The position numbers and the translations under genes are program-made. Below the pieces are notes generated by a model, which did not search any database, was not told where the DNA came from, and was given only the letters and a program-made list of their open reading frames with translations. Below are positions 54,334 to 63,346 of a stretch of 64,000 bases of DNA, piece after piece. Within the stretch, counting starts at the first letter, position 1. Each line of letters starts with the position of its first letter. This DNA comes from Burkholderia sp. Bp9143 (GTDB lineage Bacteria > Pseudomonadota > Gammaproteobacteria > Burkholderiales > Burkholderiaceae), in assembly GCF_003853645.1 (NCBI RefSeq), contig NZ_QTPO01000040.1, forward strand, positions 19,023-83,022, written 5' to 3'.

Positions 54334-56132
54334 CGGATGATCTCCTCGCCGGTGCGCTTCGACACCACGACTAGTTGAACGAAACTGTTGAGATGGACAT
54401 ACAGCCCGAAGAAGCTGTCGAGCACGCGCACGAACGACGCGAGGCTCGCGCCGACGAAGTGTTCCTCGTCGATCGTCAGGCGGATCTCGATGCCGCGCAC
54501 GAAGGTCGCGAACGGCTTGCCGGGCAGCCACTGCACGGCGCCGCGCTGCTCGACGCCGGCGAGGCCGTCGATCTGGCGCATCGACACGGCGGTGCGCCGC
54601 AGGTCATACAGCGTCAGCATTTCCTTGAGCGGCGCGAGCCCGTGCGCGACCAGCGACACGTGGTTCAGCGCGAGGTGCGACACGAGCCGCCAGTGCGCGG
54701 CGCGGCCGCGCTCGAAACGCAAGCTCTGCGTCGGGCGCCGCAGCAGCGAGATGCCGCTCGTCTGCGCGCCGCCTTCCTGGAACAGATCGCCGCCTTCGAG
54801 ACCGAACGCGAGCATCGACGGCAGGTCGCGGTTCGTGCAGGTGAGGTCGAGGCTCAGTGTGTCGGTTTGCGGTGACGTCGGTTCGAAGTCGATGTCGACG
54901 ATCGAGATCTCGGTCTCGTAGCCGGGGCTTTTCTGCGCGACCCAATCGTTGCGGCGCGCGAACCAGTAGTGACCGATCCGCGCCGATTCGCCGTGATGCA
55001 GCGAATAGAACGGCCGGAACTCGATCACCGATTCTTCATGCGCCTGCTGCCGGACGAGCTTCACCGAATCGATCGAGTACACCTCGTACGCGAACGCGCG
55101 GCGCGCTTCGGCGATCACCGGGTACGACACCGCACGGTGCGTGATGCGGATCGGCTCGCCGTGCTGGCGGAACAGGTTGACGATCGGCGTGCAGAACAGC
55201 CGGAAATGGCTGGCCGTCAGCAGCTCGAGCAGCCGCGCGACGTGCGAATCGCTGCGCACGTCCTGCAGCACCAGATGCAGCGTCGCGCGCTGGCAGCGGC
55301 CCGACGCGCGCGCGATCGCCGCGAGATCGAAATCGACGAAATCGAACTTGTCGGGGAACGCGAAGTATTCGGTGAGCAGGCGATACGCGGGGTGCGACTT
55401 CGCCGGGTAGTCGATCAGCGCGTCGTCCTCGTCGAAGCCGGCGTGCGCGATCGGCAGCTTGCGCAGCGCCGTCCAGCGGCCGTTGCGCTCGGGCTCGACA
55501 TACGCGCCGAGCACGTTGACGAACAGGCAGTCGGTCAGCGCGGCGACGAACGACTGTTCACCATGCAGGTGCGCGCGCAGCGTCGGCAGCTTCAGCGCGC
55601 CGAGATCGAGTTGCGCGGCGAGCGATTCGAACGTGATCGAGATCACGCCCGTCGCGTTGGACGGCAGCACCGTCGCGCTCGGCGCGAGCGCGACCGGCGT
55701 GTAGCGCGCCTCCGAGATGCGGATCGGCGCGAGCGTCACGTCGTACGCGGTGCGGAACCGGCACTGCACGCCGCGGATCGGACGGCTCTTCAACTCGGTG
55801 CCGCGGTCGATCACGACCGGTTCGGTCTGCTGGCCGGGCGAAGCCGGCGTGAACTGCGCGATCGAGCACGACGGGAACGGCCGCAGGTAGTGCGGATACA
55901 GCACTTCCAGCAGCGCTTCGGTGAATTCCGGGTAGTCGTCGTCGAGCTTCTTGTTGATGCGCGCGCCGAGCAGCGCGAACGACTCGATCATCCGCTCGAC
56001 GTGCGGATCCTCGCAGTGCTCGCCGGACAACGCGAGCCGCGCGGCGATCTTCGGATAGCGTTCGGCGAAATCTCGCGAATAGCGCCGCAAAAACGATAAT
56101 TCGCGCTCGTAATACGGCAGCAATTCTTCCAT
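54297..56132 (-). CDS. tssF: T6SS baseplate protein TssF
   Basis: Large baseplate wedge protein of 611 residues. The family N-terminus is MEELLPYYERELSFLRRYSRDFAERYPKIAARLALS, followed by EDPHVERMIESFALLGARINKKLDDDYPEFTEALLEVLYPHYLRPFPS. It dimerises and binds TssG. It overlaps tssG downstream by 37 bp and follows tssE by 77 bp. Confidence 0.95.
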   Translation of the reverse strand: MEELLPYYERELSFLRRYSRDFAERYPKIAARLALSGEHCEDPHVERMIESFALLGARINKKLDDDYPEFTEALLEVLYPHYLRPFPSCSIAQFTPASPGQQTEPVVIDRGTELKSRPIRGVQCRFRTAYDVTLAPIRISEARYTPVALAPSATVLPSNATGVISITFESLAAQLDLGALKLPTLRAHLHGEQSFVAALTDCLFVNVLGAYVEPERNGRWTALRKLPIAHAGFDEDDALIDYPAKSHPAYRLLTEYFAFPDKFDFVDFDLAAIARASGRCQRATLHLVLQDVRSDSHVARLLELLTASHFRLFCTPIVNLFRQHGEPIRITHRAVSYPVIAEARRAFAYEVYSIDSVKLVRQQAHEESVIEFRPFYSLHHGESARIGHYWFARRNDWVAQKSPGYETEISIVDIDFEPTSPQTDTLSLDLTCTNRDLPSMLAFGLEGGDLFQEGGAQTSGISLLRRPTQSLRFERGRAAHWRLVSHLALNHVSLVAHGLAPLKEMLTLYDLRRTAVSMRQIDGLAGVEQRGAVQWLPGKPFATFVRGIEIRLTIDEEHFVGASLASFVRVLDSFFGLYVHLNSFVQLVVVSKRTGEEIIRCKPRTGESILA

Positions 56133-56209
56133 CGACGACCCCGAACCTCAATATTTCCTGCCGGACCCTGATCCGCCACCGGGCGGTCCGGCCCGCTCGG
56201 CGGCTTGAT

Positions 56210-56695
56210 TTACAGCATTCTGGCCGCGCGTGTGCGCGTGACCGAATACTGCAGCGTCGACGGCTGCAGCATCGCGTCGAAACTCACCGGCTCCTCGGCC
56301 GGGTGCACGACGAGCAGCGCCTGGATCGCGAAGTAAAGCGCGTTGGTCGACTGCTCGTTCAGCTCGAACGTCACCTGCACCTGCTGCAGCCGCGGCTCGT
56401 GGCGCGCGATGGCCTGCTGGATCGACTTGCAGATGAACGCGCGGTCGTAGTGACTCGCGAGGCTCAGCCCCGCGAAATCGTTCAGCCCGTAGGTCAGCAC
56501 CGACTTCTGGCATTCCGGCAGCGCGGCCAGCTCGATTTCGGTGTGCGCGATACGGGTGTTGAGGATCGCCTCGACGTCGCGGGCGACCGTATTCTTGAGC
56601 TCGTCCAGCGACAATTGCCGCATTGCGGCCGAGGCCGGCAAGTGCGGTTCGTCGTCGAACAGCTTGTCGAGAAAACTGGGTTCGAATCGTTTCAT
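56210..56695 (-). CDS. tssE: T6SS baseplate protein TssE (gp25-like)
   Basis: A 161-residue protein of the lysozyme-like gp25 family that starts sheath polymerisation. The ATG at 56693-56695 gives MKRFEPSFLDKLFDD; a longer in-frame reading up to 56854 is overlap with hcp and its hairpin. The conserved NTRIAHTEIELAALPECQKSVLTYGLNDFAGLSL matches the gp25 core. A stem-loop lies just upstream, between hcp and tssE, and may reduce its level relative to Hcp. Confidence 0.92.
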   Translation of the reverse strand: MKRFEPSFLDKLFDDEPHLPASAAMRQLSLDELKNTVARDVEAILNTRIAHTEIELAALPECQKSVLTYGLNDFAGLSLASHYDRAFICKSIQQAIARHEPRLQQVQVTFELNEQSTNALYFAIQALLVVHPAEEPVSFDAMLQPSTLQYSVTRTRAARML

Positions 56696-56717
56696 CGGCC
56701 GGCGTGCACAGCGAAAA

Positions 56718-56748
56718 CGGCAACGGGACGCCCGGCGCTCCGTTGCCG
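56718..56748 (-). terminator. Intra-operon hairpin between hcp and tssE
   Basis: Read on the - strand: CGGCAACGG, a 13-nt loop, CCGTTGCCG, then TTTTCG. A 9-bp perfect stem followed by a short U-run is terminator- or attenuator-like. It sits in the 62-bp gap, after the very abundant Hcp gene and before the low-copy baseplate genes. Confidence 0.65.
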
Positions 56749-56757
56749 CAACCGACC

Positions 56758-57261
56758 TTAGACCGCGTAGGTCTTGTCGTTCTTCGTCAGGCTCCAGGCG
56801 CCTTGCGTGTTGCCGCCCTGGTTGCCGCCGATCTTCTGCTGGGTCTGCTTCCACTGCACGGCCGCGTACTTCAGCGAGAACGTCTCGAGGGGCAGACCTT
56901 CCTCGCGAACGCTCGGCGCGATGCTCGAGATGATCACGTACTTGAGCTTCACTTCCAGATACTGCACGCGCTTGCCTTCACCGTCCGCGCGCGAGAAATG
57001 GACCGTCACTTCATCGAACGTGGTGCCGCCCGATGCGTGCTGGTACAGCAGCGGGCTCGACGAATCGATTTCCTTCGTGAAAATCATGTCGCCGTGCTCG
57101 CAGCGCGTCATCGTGTGACCGCCTGCGGTCGATGCCGTTGCCGAACGCGGCTGAACGATCGAGTGATCCCACGATTTCAGTTCGATCCAGCCCTGATGGT
57201 CTTTGTCCGCGGACTCGCCCTTCACCGCCGGACTACCAAACTGCAAGTGCATATGTAACAT
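56758..57261 (-). CDS. hcp: T6SS tube protein Hcp (TssD)
   Basis: Hexameric tube subunit of 167 residues that also carries effectors. ATG at 57259-57261; MLHMHLQFGSPAVKGES. Core sequence GWIELKSWDHSIVQPRS, SSPLLYQHASGGTTFDEVTVHFSRADG and PLETFSLKYAAVQWKQTQQKIGG are diagnostic of the Burkholderia/Pseudomonas Hcp family. A GGGAG-type site precedes the ATG in the 70-bp gap after tssC, which also has a compact GC palindrome. Confidence 0.95.
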   Translation of the reverse strand: MLHMHLQFGSPAVKGESADKDHQGWIELKSWDHSIVQPRSATASTAGGHTMTRCEHGDMIFTKEIDSSSPLLYQHASGGTTFDEVTVHFSRADGEGKRVQYLEVKLKYVIISSIAPSVREEGLPLETFSLKYAAVQWKQTQQKIGGNQGGNTQGAWSLTKNDKTYAV

Positions 57262-57331
57262 GGCCCTTCGACTCCCCAAAGAGGTGGTTTTAACGTCCTA
57301 CCCAGGCGGCCCGCCCGGGCGATTTACTCGC

Positions 57332-58822
57332 TTATGAATTTGCCGGTTTGGGCAGATCAGCGACAAGTCGCAGAGAAATCGAGAGTTCGTCGAGCTGAAA
57401 GTGCGGACGCAGGAACGCGACCGAACGATACGAGCCCGGCTTGCCCGGAATCTCCGACACTTGTATGGATGCCTCGCGCAGCGGGAATTGCGCCTTCTGT
57501 TCCTGTGACGCGTTGTCGTCGAGCAGGACGTACTGCGAAATCCACCGGTTGAGGAAAGTCTCCACGTTCTGCGCCGATGCGAAGCTGCCGATCTTGTCCC
57601 GCATCATCGCCTTCAGGTAGTGCGCGACGCGCGATACCGAGAAGATGTACTGAAGCTGGGCGGACAGGACCGCGTTCGCATTCGCGCTGTCGGTGCTGTA
57701 TTTTTTCGGTTTCTGCACCGATTGCGCGGCGAAGAACGCTGCGTAATCCGAGTTCTTGCAATGAACGAGCGGGATGAAGCCGAGGTCGCTCAGCTCCTTC
57801 TCGCGGCGATCGGTGATCGCGATTTCGGTCGGGCACTTCAGCGCGACTTCACCGTCGTCGGTCTTGAACGTGTGGGTCGGCAGGTCCTCGACGAGGCCGC
57901 CGCCCTCGACGCCGCGGATCGCCGCGCACCAGCCGAAGTCGTCGAACGCGGCCGTCAGGCGTGCCGCGAAGGCCCACGCTGCGTTGCACCACAGATACTT
58001 GTCGTGCTCGGTGCCGTCGACGTCCTCGACGAAGTTGAAGTTCTCCGCGGTCTGGCCATCCTTCGGATTGAACGGCAGGCGGCCGAGGAAGCGCGGCAGC
58101 GTGAGGCCGACGTAGCGCGAATCCTCGGCATCGCGGAACGACTTCCACTTCGCGTATTCGACCGTGTCGAACACCTTGCCGAGATCGCGCGGCTTGCCGA
58201 GGTCGGAGAACGACTCGAGGCCGAGCAGCTCCGGCGATGCCGACGCGATGAACGGTGCGTGCGCGGCCGCCGCGACGTGCGACATCTGCTCGATGAAGTA
58301 CATGTCTTCCGGCTGGCGCGAGATCTCGTAATCGCCGATCAGCGCACCGAACGGCGAGCCGCCGAACGTGCCGAACTCTTCTTCGTAGACCTTCTTGAAC
58401 AGCGCGCTCTGGTCGAACTCGCTCGCGCCCTTGAAGTCGCGCACGAGGTCGCGCTTCGGTGCGTGCAGCGCCTTGATCTTGATCGTCTGGCCGGTGTTGC
58501 TTTCCTTGACCAGATAGTCCATCCCGCGCCACGTGCTTTCGAGGCGCTGGAATTCCGGCGCATGCATCACCGCGGACAGCTGCGTGGAGATCAGGCGGTC
58601 GAGTTCCGCGACGCGCGCGTCGATCGTCGCCGACAGGTTGTCCGACACGATCACCGTGCCGTCGAGCACCTGGTGCACGAGTTCACCGATCAGGTCCTTC
58701 GCGCGCGCATGCTCGGAATCGGATTTCGCGACCTTGCTCTTCTCGACGATGTCGTCGAGCAGTGAAGTCCCGGCGGCGTATTCCGCGCCGCTCGCTTGGG
58801 CCGCAGCCGTTTGCTGGTTCAT
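57332..58822 (-). CDS. tssC: T6SS sheath large subunit TssC
   Basis: The 496-residue large sheath protein (ImpC/VipB) forms the contractile outer sheath with TssB. Family sequence is visible: LIGELVHQVLDGTVIVSDNLSATIDARVAELDRLISTQLSAVMHAPEF near the start, FGSSPFGALIGDYE-like FGGSPFGALIGDYEISRQPED, RFLGRLPFNPKDGQTAENFNF, and a C-terminal PGSYRSVAFLRPHFQLDELSISLRLVADLP. It starts 15 bp after tssB. Confidence 0.96.
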   Translation of the reverse strand: MNQQTAAAQASGAEYAAGTSLLDDIVEKSKVAKSDSEHARAKDLIGELVHQVLDGTVIVSDNLSATIDARVAELDRLISTQLSAVMHAPEFQRLESTWRGMDYLVKESNTGQTIKIKALHAPKRDLVRDFKGASEFDQSALFKKVYEEEFGTFGGSPFGALIGDYEISRQPEDMYFIEQMSHVAAAAHAPFIASASPELLGLESFSDLGKPRDLGKVFDTVEYAKWKSFRDAEDSRYVGLTLPRFLGRLPFNPKDGQTAENFNFVEDVDGTEHDKYLWCNAAWAFAARLTAAFDDFGWCAAIRGVEGGGLVEDLPTHTFKTDDGEVALKCPTEIAITDRREKELSDLGFIPLVHCKNSDYAAFFAAQSVQKPKKYSTDSANANAVLSAQLQYIFSVSRVAHYLKAMMRDKIGSFASAQNVETFLNRWISQYVLLDDNASQEQKAQFPLREASIQVSEIPGKPGSYRSVAFLRPHFQLDELSISLRLVADLPKPANS

Positions 58823-58837
58823 CTCAACACTCCGTCG

Positions 58838-59353
58838 TCATTCGCCGTCTTTGTCGCCGCCCGTGCCCTTCGCGAGCTCCTGCAGCTGCTGCGTGTTCTT
58901 CAGCACCTCGGACAGCAGGTCCTCGAGCTTGTCGTTGCCGGCGAGCTTGTTGCGCAGGTCGGCGAGCTTCGAGCGCGCCTCGAGCAGGCGGCGCAGCGGC
59001 TCGACCTGTTCGACGACTTCGTCCGGGCTGAAATCCGACAGCGACCGGAACTTCAGGTCGACCGCGAACTTGCCGCCTTCCGGGCTCAGGCGGTTTTCCA
59101 CCTGGAACGCGGCGCGCGGCTCGATCGCCTTCATCACGTCGTCGAAGTTGTCACGGTCGATGTTGACGAACTTGCGGTCGCGCAGCTTCGGCTGCTCGAC
59201 TTCCGACTGGCCCGCCAGATCGCCGACGACCCCGACGACGAACGGCAGTTCCTTCACCTCGATCGCGTCGCCCTTCTCGACCTCGTAGGTCAGCTGGACG
59301 CGCGGCGGCCGTATTTTCTGCAAGCTTTTCTGAATGCTTTCTTTCTTGGCCAT
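58838..59353 (-). CDS. tssB: T6SS sheath small subunit TssB
   Basis: The 171-residue small sheath subunit (ImpB/VipA). The N-terminus MAKKESIQKSLQKIRPPRVQLTYEVEKGDAIEVKELPFVVGVVGDLAG is canonical, followed by the FVNIDRDNFDDVMKAIEPR core. It overlaps functionally with tssC, which starts 15 bp later. The next gene upstream is the TPR lipoprotein, 44 bp away. Confidence 0.96.
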   Translation of the reverse strand: MAKKESIQKSLQKIRPPRVQLTYEVEKGDAIEVKELPFVVGVVGDLAGQSEVEQPKLRDRKFVNIDRDNFDDVMKAIEPRAAFQVENRLSPEGGKFAVDLKFRSLSDFSPDEVVEQVEPLRRLLEARSKLADLRNKLAGNDKLEDLLSEVLKNTQQLQELAKGTGGDKDGE

Positions 59354-59397
59354 CTCGACGGCTCCCAGGTTAGTTGTGGTTATCGCGTCAGTTGCGG

Positions 59398-60039
59398 TCA
59401 GTTGCGCAGCGCGCTGAACGGATCCGCACCGCCCTTCTGCGCCGCCGCGGCCTGCGGCGGAGCCGACGGCGTCGGCGCGGTCGTTGCTGCTTCAGCGGCC
59501 GGTGCCGCACCGGCCTTCGGACGATGAACGATGCGGCGCGGCGGACGCGCCTTCGTGGCACGCTGCTCCGGCGGGAACAGCGCCGATTCGCCGAGCGTGT
59601 CGCGCAGCTGCTTCGCGAGCGCCTGCGCGTCCGACTTCGCGTCGCCCGCGAGCGACGAGTCCTGGCGCAGTTCGCCGAGCGACTGCGTCGCGATCCGCAG
59701 CCCCGCGACGGCGAGCACGCTCTTCGCCTGACGGTCGGTCGCGTCGCGCTGCAGGGCTTCCTGCGCGGCGACGATCGCCTGGCCATAGTGGTTCTGGGCA
59801 AACTGGATCTGCGCGATGCGCGACCACGGTTCCTCGCGCGTCGGATCCGACTTCGCGAGCTGCTGGTACAGGCCGAGCGCCTTGTCCTGATCGCCCGACT
59901 TCGCAACGGCGTCCGCATCGGCCAGCGACTTGTTGAACACCTCGGCAGTCGGCGGTGCCGGCGGCTGGCTCGCACAACCGGCGATCACGCCGCAAGCCAG
60001 CACTACCCCAGACAATTTTGCGAAGAGACGGTCTTTCAT
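59398..60039 (-). CDS. TPR-type lipoprotein heading the T6SS core operon
   Basis: A 213-residue lipoprotein; lipobox IAGC with Cys22, then a tetratricopeptide-like region (about 35-110: KALGLYQQLAKSDPTREEPWSRIAQIQFAQNHYGQAI) and an Ala/Pro/Lys-rich tail. Similar lipoproteins (called TagM in some Burkholderia T6SS annotations, from memory) sit at this position. It probably localises to the outer membrane and helps assemble or stabilise the TssJLM complex; no direct evidence exists here. The ATG at 60037-60039 is preceded by a GGTGG site. A GTG four codons earlier is an alternative. This is the first gene of the - strand operon. Confidence 0.8.
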   Translation of the reverse strand: MKDRLFAKLSGVVLACGVIAGCASQPPAPPTAEVFNKSLADADAVAKSGDQDKALGLYQQLAKSDPTREEPWSRIAQIQFAQNHYGQAIVAAQEALQRDATDRQAKSVLAVAGLRIATQSLGELRQDSSLAGDAKSDAQALAKQLRDTLGESALFPPEQRATKARPPRRIVHRPKAGAAPAAEAATTAPTPSAPPQAAAAQKGGADPFSALRN

Positions 60040-60417
60040 CGTTATATCCACCGGCGCGTGAGTATTAAAATCGTTGAGAATCTGGTTCTTTTGCTTTGCA
60101 AGAAGCGCGCGGGTATAGTACCGATCAATTTTTCATAATTCAATCGCTGCGTGCAGAGTAATTCCTTTTAAAATCGTGCGCTACCCCCTCGAAACACCTC
60201 TGGCAGCGGCCCGCCAGCGGCTTTCGCATCGACCGGAATGCGCAAGTTTTACTTGGCCGGCAACGCATCGCCCGGGCGACGGAAAAAATTTCCGAACAGG
60301 CGTTGCGCCGCACGTGTGCTTAATAGTTGAACGGCAGATAAGCCGGGCATTCGCGTGGAACGCGGAAATACCCGGCAGTTTTGACAGGGGAGTTAAAGGC
60401 GGCACGCCGGAAACACG
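60040..60417. other. 378-bp divergent region between the T6SS operons
   Basis: Holds the promoter of the - strand core operon and, presumably, of tssJKL; no gene is supported. AT-rich at 60060-60180. An imperfect hairpin occurs at about 60342-60376 (arms CCGGGCATTCGCGT and ACGCGGAAATACCCGG) in the putative tssJ leader. I found no convincing sigma-54 site. Confidence 0.5.
60115..60143 (-). promoter_or_regulatory. Candidate sigma-70 promoter of the T6SS core operon
   Basis: Read on the - strand: TTGAAT (60143-60138), 17-bp spacer, TACTAT (60120-60115). It would start transcription near 60108 and give a leader of about 70 nt before the TPR-lipoprotein ATG at 60039. Confidence 0.5.
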
Positions 60418-61029
60418 ATGAGATCGTCCATGATTCGCTATGCGCTGCCGCTGATTGCCTGCGCGCTCCTGGCCGGATGCGCGGCCGCCCCGCTGCTCGG
60501 CTCCGCCGCAGGCGCCGTGATGCAGGCCGCCGGAATCGGCAAGCCCGAACTGCCGGACGCCCAGAAGCCGCCGCGCAACATCGGGCTCACGCTCGCCGCC
60601 GCGCCCAACCTCAACGCCGCGAACGATCACAAGCCGCTCGCGTTAGTGGTGAGACTCTACGCGCTGAAGGATCCGACTTCGTTCCAGCAAGCGCCGTTCG
60701 ACGCATTCACCGACCCGACCAAGGAAAAGGCCGCACTGGGCGCCGATCTGCTGAACGTGCGTGAAATCACGCTGATTCCGGGCCAGCGCTATACCGCAAC
60801 CGAAAAGGTGTCGCGCGAAGCGCAGGCATTCGGCATCGTCGCGCTGTTCCGTGATCCCGCAATCCAGCGATGGAAACTGACATTCGACCCGGCGAAGTCG
60901 GAGAAATCCGGCATAATCATCGGCCTGCATAATTGCGCGATGACGGTCACCGACGGCTCTGTCATCGCACCGCAACAAGGTGCGCCCTCGCAACCGCTGA
61001 ATATGCTTTCGTCGGTCACCTGCGGTTAA
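60418..61029 (+). CDS. tssJ: T6SS outer-membrane lipoprotein TssJ
   Basis: A 203-residue lipoprotein with lipobox LAGC (Cys21), which anchors the TssJLM complex to the outer membrane through TssM. The mature domain shows the TssJ beta-sandwich pattern: IGLTLAAAPNLNAANDHKPLALVVRLYALKDPTSFQQAPFDAF and a C-terminal cysteine-containing part. A pair of cysteines (near positions 174 and 202) could form a disulfide. Two in-frame ATGs exist (60418, 60430); the first is shown. First gene of the tssJKL operon. Confidence 0.92.
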   Translation: MRSSMIRYALPLIACALLAGCAAAPLLGSAAGAVMQAAGIGKPELPDAQKPPRNIGLTLAAAPNLNAANDHKPLALVVRLYALKDPTSFQQAPFDAFTDPTKEKAALGADLLNVREITLIPGQRYTATEKVSREAQAFGIVALFRDPAIQRWKLTFDPAKSEKSGIIIGLHNCAMTVTDGSVIAPQQGAPSQPLNMLSSVTCG

Positions 61030-61131
61030 GCATGACGCACGAATGTCATTTAACAAGAGTTAACAAATTGGCGATTAATTCGGGCACGAACAAATCGATT
61101 ACATCGCAACGCCACATTAACCGGATTTGAC

Positions 61132-62478
61132 ATGAGTTATTCGGCCAAGGTGCTATGGGGGGAAGGGCTGTTCCTCCGGCCTCAACACTTCCAGCGGCAG
61201 GACGCCTACCACGAGGCGCGCCTGTTCGAATCCATCCAGGCGATCCAGCCTTACAACTGGGGCGTGCGCTCGGTGCGCATCGACCGCGATGCGCTCGGCA
61301 GCAACGTGCTGCGCGTGGCCGAGCTCGCGCTGGTGTTCCAGGACGGTGCGCTGTATGCCGCGCCGCAGGCCGACGACCTGCCGCCGCCGATCGCGCTCGA
61401 CACGCTGCCCGACGGCATCAACGAGTTCGTGTTCTACCTCGCGCTGCACCCGCTGCGCGAGAACAGCACCAACTACAGCGACGATCCGGCCGCCGGCTTC
61501 ATGACGCGTTTCGTCAGCGAGCAGACGAGCGTCGCCGACAACTTCACCGACGCCGCCGAAGCCGACATCACGTTCCTGAAGACGCAAGTCAAGCTGATCG
61601 CACACAGCGAGCCGCGCGACCAGCTGCTGTCGGTGCCGCTCGTGCGCGTGCGCCGCACCGCGACGTCCGGCTTCGAGATTGACGACAGCTTCGTGCCGCC
61701 GTGCCTCGCGATCGACGCATCGCCGATCCTGCACCAGCGGCTGCGTCAGCTGGTCGACGCGCTGCAGGCGAAGGTCAATGCGCTGTATGGCTTTCACCGC
61801 GAACCGTCGAAGAACATCATCGAGTTCCGCTCGGGCGACATCGCGTCGTTCTGGCTGCTGCACACCGCCAACGCCGCGTTCGCGACGCTCGCGCACCTGC
61901 ACCAGCATGCGGCGCTGCATCCGGAGCGCCTGTTCCAGGAACTGCTGCGCCTCGCGGGCCAGCTGATGACGTTCTCGAAGGGCTATACGCTCGCCGACCT
62001 GCCCGTGTATCGCCATGACGATCCTGGCCCGAGCTTCGCGCGTCTCGACCTGATGCTGCGCGAGCTGCTCGACACCGTGATCTCGACGCGCTACTTCGCG
62101 ATCACGCTCGACGAGGTGCGTCCGTCGTTCCACCTCGGCCGCCTCGATTCGGGCAAGATCGACGACAAGACCGAGTTCTATCTGGCGGTGTCCGCCGACA
62201 TGCCGAACGTCGAGCTCATCGATGCGGTGCCGGCCCGCTTCAAGGTCGGCGCGCCCGACGACGTCGACAAGCTCGTGCTGTCGGCCATGCCCGGCGTGCG
62301 GCTGTCGTACACGCCGCAGGTGCCGCCCGCGATTCCCGTGCGGCCGGGCGCGTGCTATTTCTCGCTCGATTCGCGCGGCGCGCTGTACGAGCGCATGCTG
62401 CAGGCCCAGTCCGCGATGATCTACGCGCCGACTGGCATCAATGACCTGAAATTCGAACTGATCGCGGTCACATCATGA
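61132..62478 (+). CDS. tssK: T6SS baseplate protein TssK
   Basis: Trimeric receptor-binding-like baseplate protein of 448 residues that connects the baseplate to the TssL/TssM complex. Its N-terminus KVLWGEGLFLRPQHFQRQDAYHEARLFES is the family signature. Length is normal (440-450). The stop overlaps the tssL ATG (ATGA), and tssJ ends about 100 bp upstream on the same strand. Confidence 0.95.
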   Translation: MSYSAKVLWGEGLFLRPQHFQRQDAYHEARLFESIQAIQPYNWGVRSVRIDRDALGSNVLRVAELALVFQDGALYAAPQADDLPPPIALDTLPDGINEFVFYLALHPLRENSTNYSDDPAAGFMTRFVSEQTSVADNFTDAAEADITFLKTQVKLIAHSEPRDQLLSVPLVRVRRTATSGFEIDDSFVPPCLAIDASPILHQRLRQLVDALQAKVNALYGFHREPSKNIIEFRSGDIASFWLLHTANAAFATLAHLHQHAALHPERLFQELLRLAGQLMTFSKGYTLADLPVYRHDDPGPSFARLDLMLRELLDTVISTRYFAITLDEVRPSFHLGRLDSGKIDDKTEFYLAVSADMPNVELIDAVPARFKVGAPDDVDKLVLSAMPGVRLSYTPQVPPAIPVRPGACYFSLDSRGALYERMLQAQSAMIYAPTGINDLKFELIAVTS

Positions 62479-63257
62479 GCTACGCGCCCTCCCTGTTCGG
62501 CGACAACACGCCGGCCCCGTTGCAGACCCCGGCGTCGACCGACGCCGCGTTCCAGGCCCGTTCGCTGCTCGACCTGCTGTACGACGGGTTCTTCATGCTG
62601 TTCCTGCTCAAGAACGGCCGCGAGCCGGACAGCGCGAGCGAGTTCAGCACGAAGATCCAGGAGTTTCTGTCGGATTTTGAGCGTGGCGCGAAGAAGCTCA
62701 ATATTCCCGCCGAGGACGTGTATGGCGCGAAGTTCGCGTACTGCGCGGCCGTCGACGAGATGGTGCTGTCGTCGCAGTTCAAGATCCGCACCGACTGGGA
62801 ACGCCGGCCGCTGCAGCTCGTGTTGTTCGGCGAGCAGCTCGCGGGGGAGAAGTTCTTTCAGTATCTCGAGGAATGTCGCGCGCAGGGCGCGGCGCGGTTG
62901 CAGTCGCTCGAGGTGTTTCATATGTGCCTGCTGCTCGGGTTCCAGGGCAAGTATCTGCTCGAGGGGCCGGAGAAGCTGGCTTACCTCACCGCGCGACTGG
63001 GCGACGAGATCGCGCATATGAAGGGCAAGCGGGCCGCGTTTGCGCCGCATTGGCCGCTGCCGGATCAGATCGCGCATCGGCTGAAGCGTGAGGTGCCGGT
63101 TTGGGCGATCGGGGCGGTGTTTGCGCTTGTCGCACTGCTCGGGTATCTCGGGCTCAATACGTATCTGAAGGACAAGACGCTGCAGGCGTTGGCGCCCTAT
63201 TCGCAGGTGATCAAGGTGGGCCCGGAGTCGGCGAATTTGACGATTTCGTTGCCTTGA
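62475..63257 (+). CDS. tssL: T6SS membrane-complex protein TssL (DotU)
   Basis: Tail-anchored inner-membrane protein of 260 residues with a cytoplasmic DotU domain and one C-terminal helix (VPVWAIGAVFALVALLGYLGL, near 215-238). Family motifs: ARSLLDLLYDGFFMLFLLKNGREPDS, AKFAYCAAVDEMVLSSQFKI and FHMCLLLGFQGKYLLEG. The part after the helix is short (DKTLQALAPYSQVIK...), so it lacks the OmpA-type peptidoglycan-binding domain found in evolved TssLs. It overlaps tssK by 4 nt and ends 34 bp before a strong terminator. Confidence 0.95.
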   Translation: MSYAPSLFGDNTPAPLQTPASTDAAFQARSLLDLLYDGFFMLFLLKNGREPDSASEFSTKIQEFLSDFERGAKKLNIPAEDVYGAKFAYCAAVDEMVLSSQFKIRTDWERRPLQLVLFGEQLAGEKFFQYLEECRAQGAARLQSLEVFHMCLLLGFQGKYLLEGPEKLAYLTARLGDEIAHMKGKRAAFAPHWPLPDQIAHRLKREVPVWAIGAVFALVALLGYLGLNTYLKDKTLQALAPYSQVIKVGPESANLTISLP

Positions 63258-63291
63258 GGGCTGGGCTTCGTTCGGATGTTGATGCTGCATG

Positions 63292-63321
63292 AAAAAAGGA
63301 CCGCCTCGGCGGTCCTTTTTT
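63292..63321. terminator. Bidirectional Rho-independent terminator after tssL
   Basis: AAAAAAGGACCGCC-TC-GGCGGTCCTTTTTT: perfect stem, A-tract on one side and T-tract on the other, between tssL and the convergent small gene. Confidence 0.92.
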
Positions 63322-63346
63322 ACTGTGGCGCGCGGCGCATGCCTCG

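Noticed and set aside
49960..54378. 1472-codon open frame on the + strand
   Set aside because: It is antisense to tssA, tssH and tssG, has the same low-complexity Arg-rich composition and no recognisable domain.
60040..60417. Possible sigma-54 promoter for the T6SS
   Set aside because: The GG-N10-GC spacing required was not found. Nearest candidates have 8-bp spacing or lack the second element.
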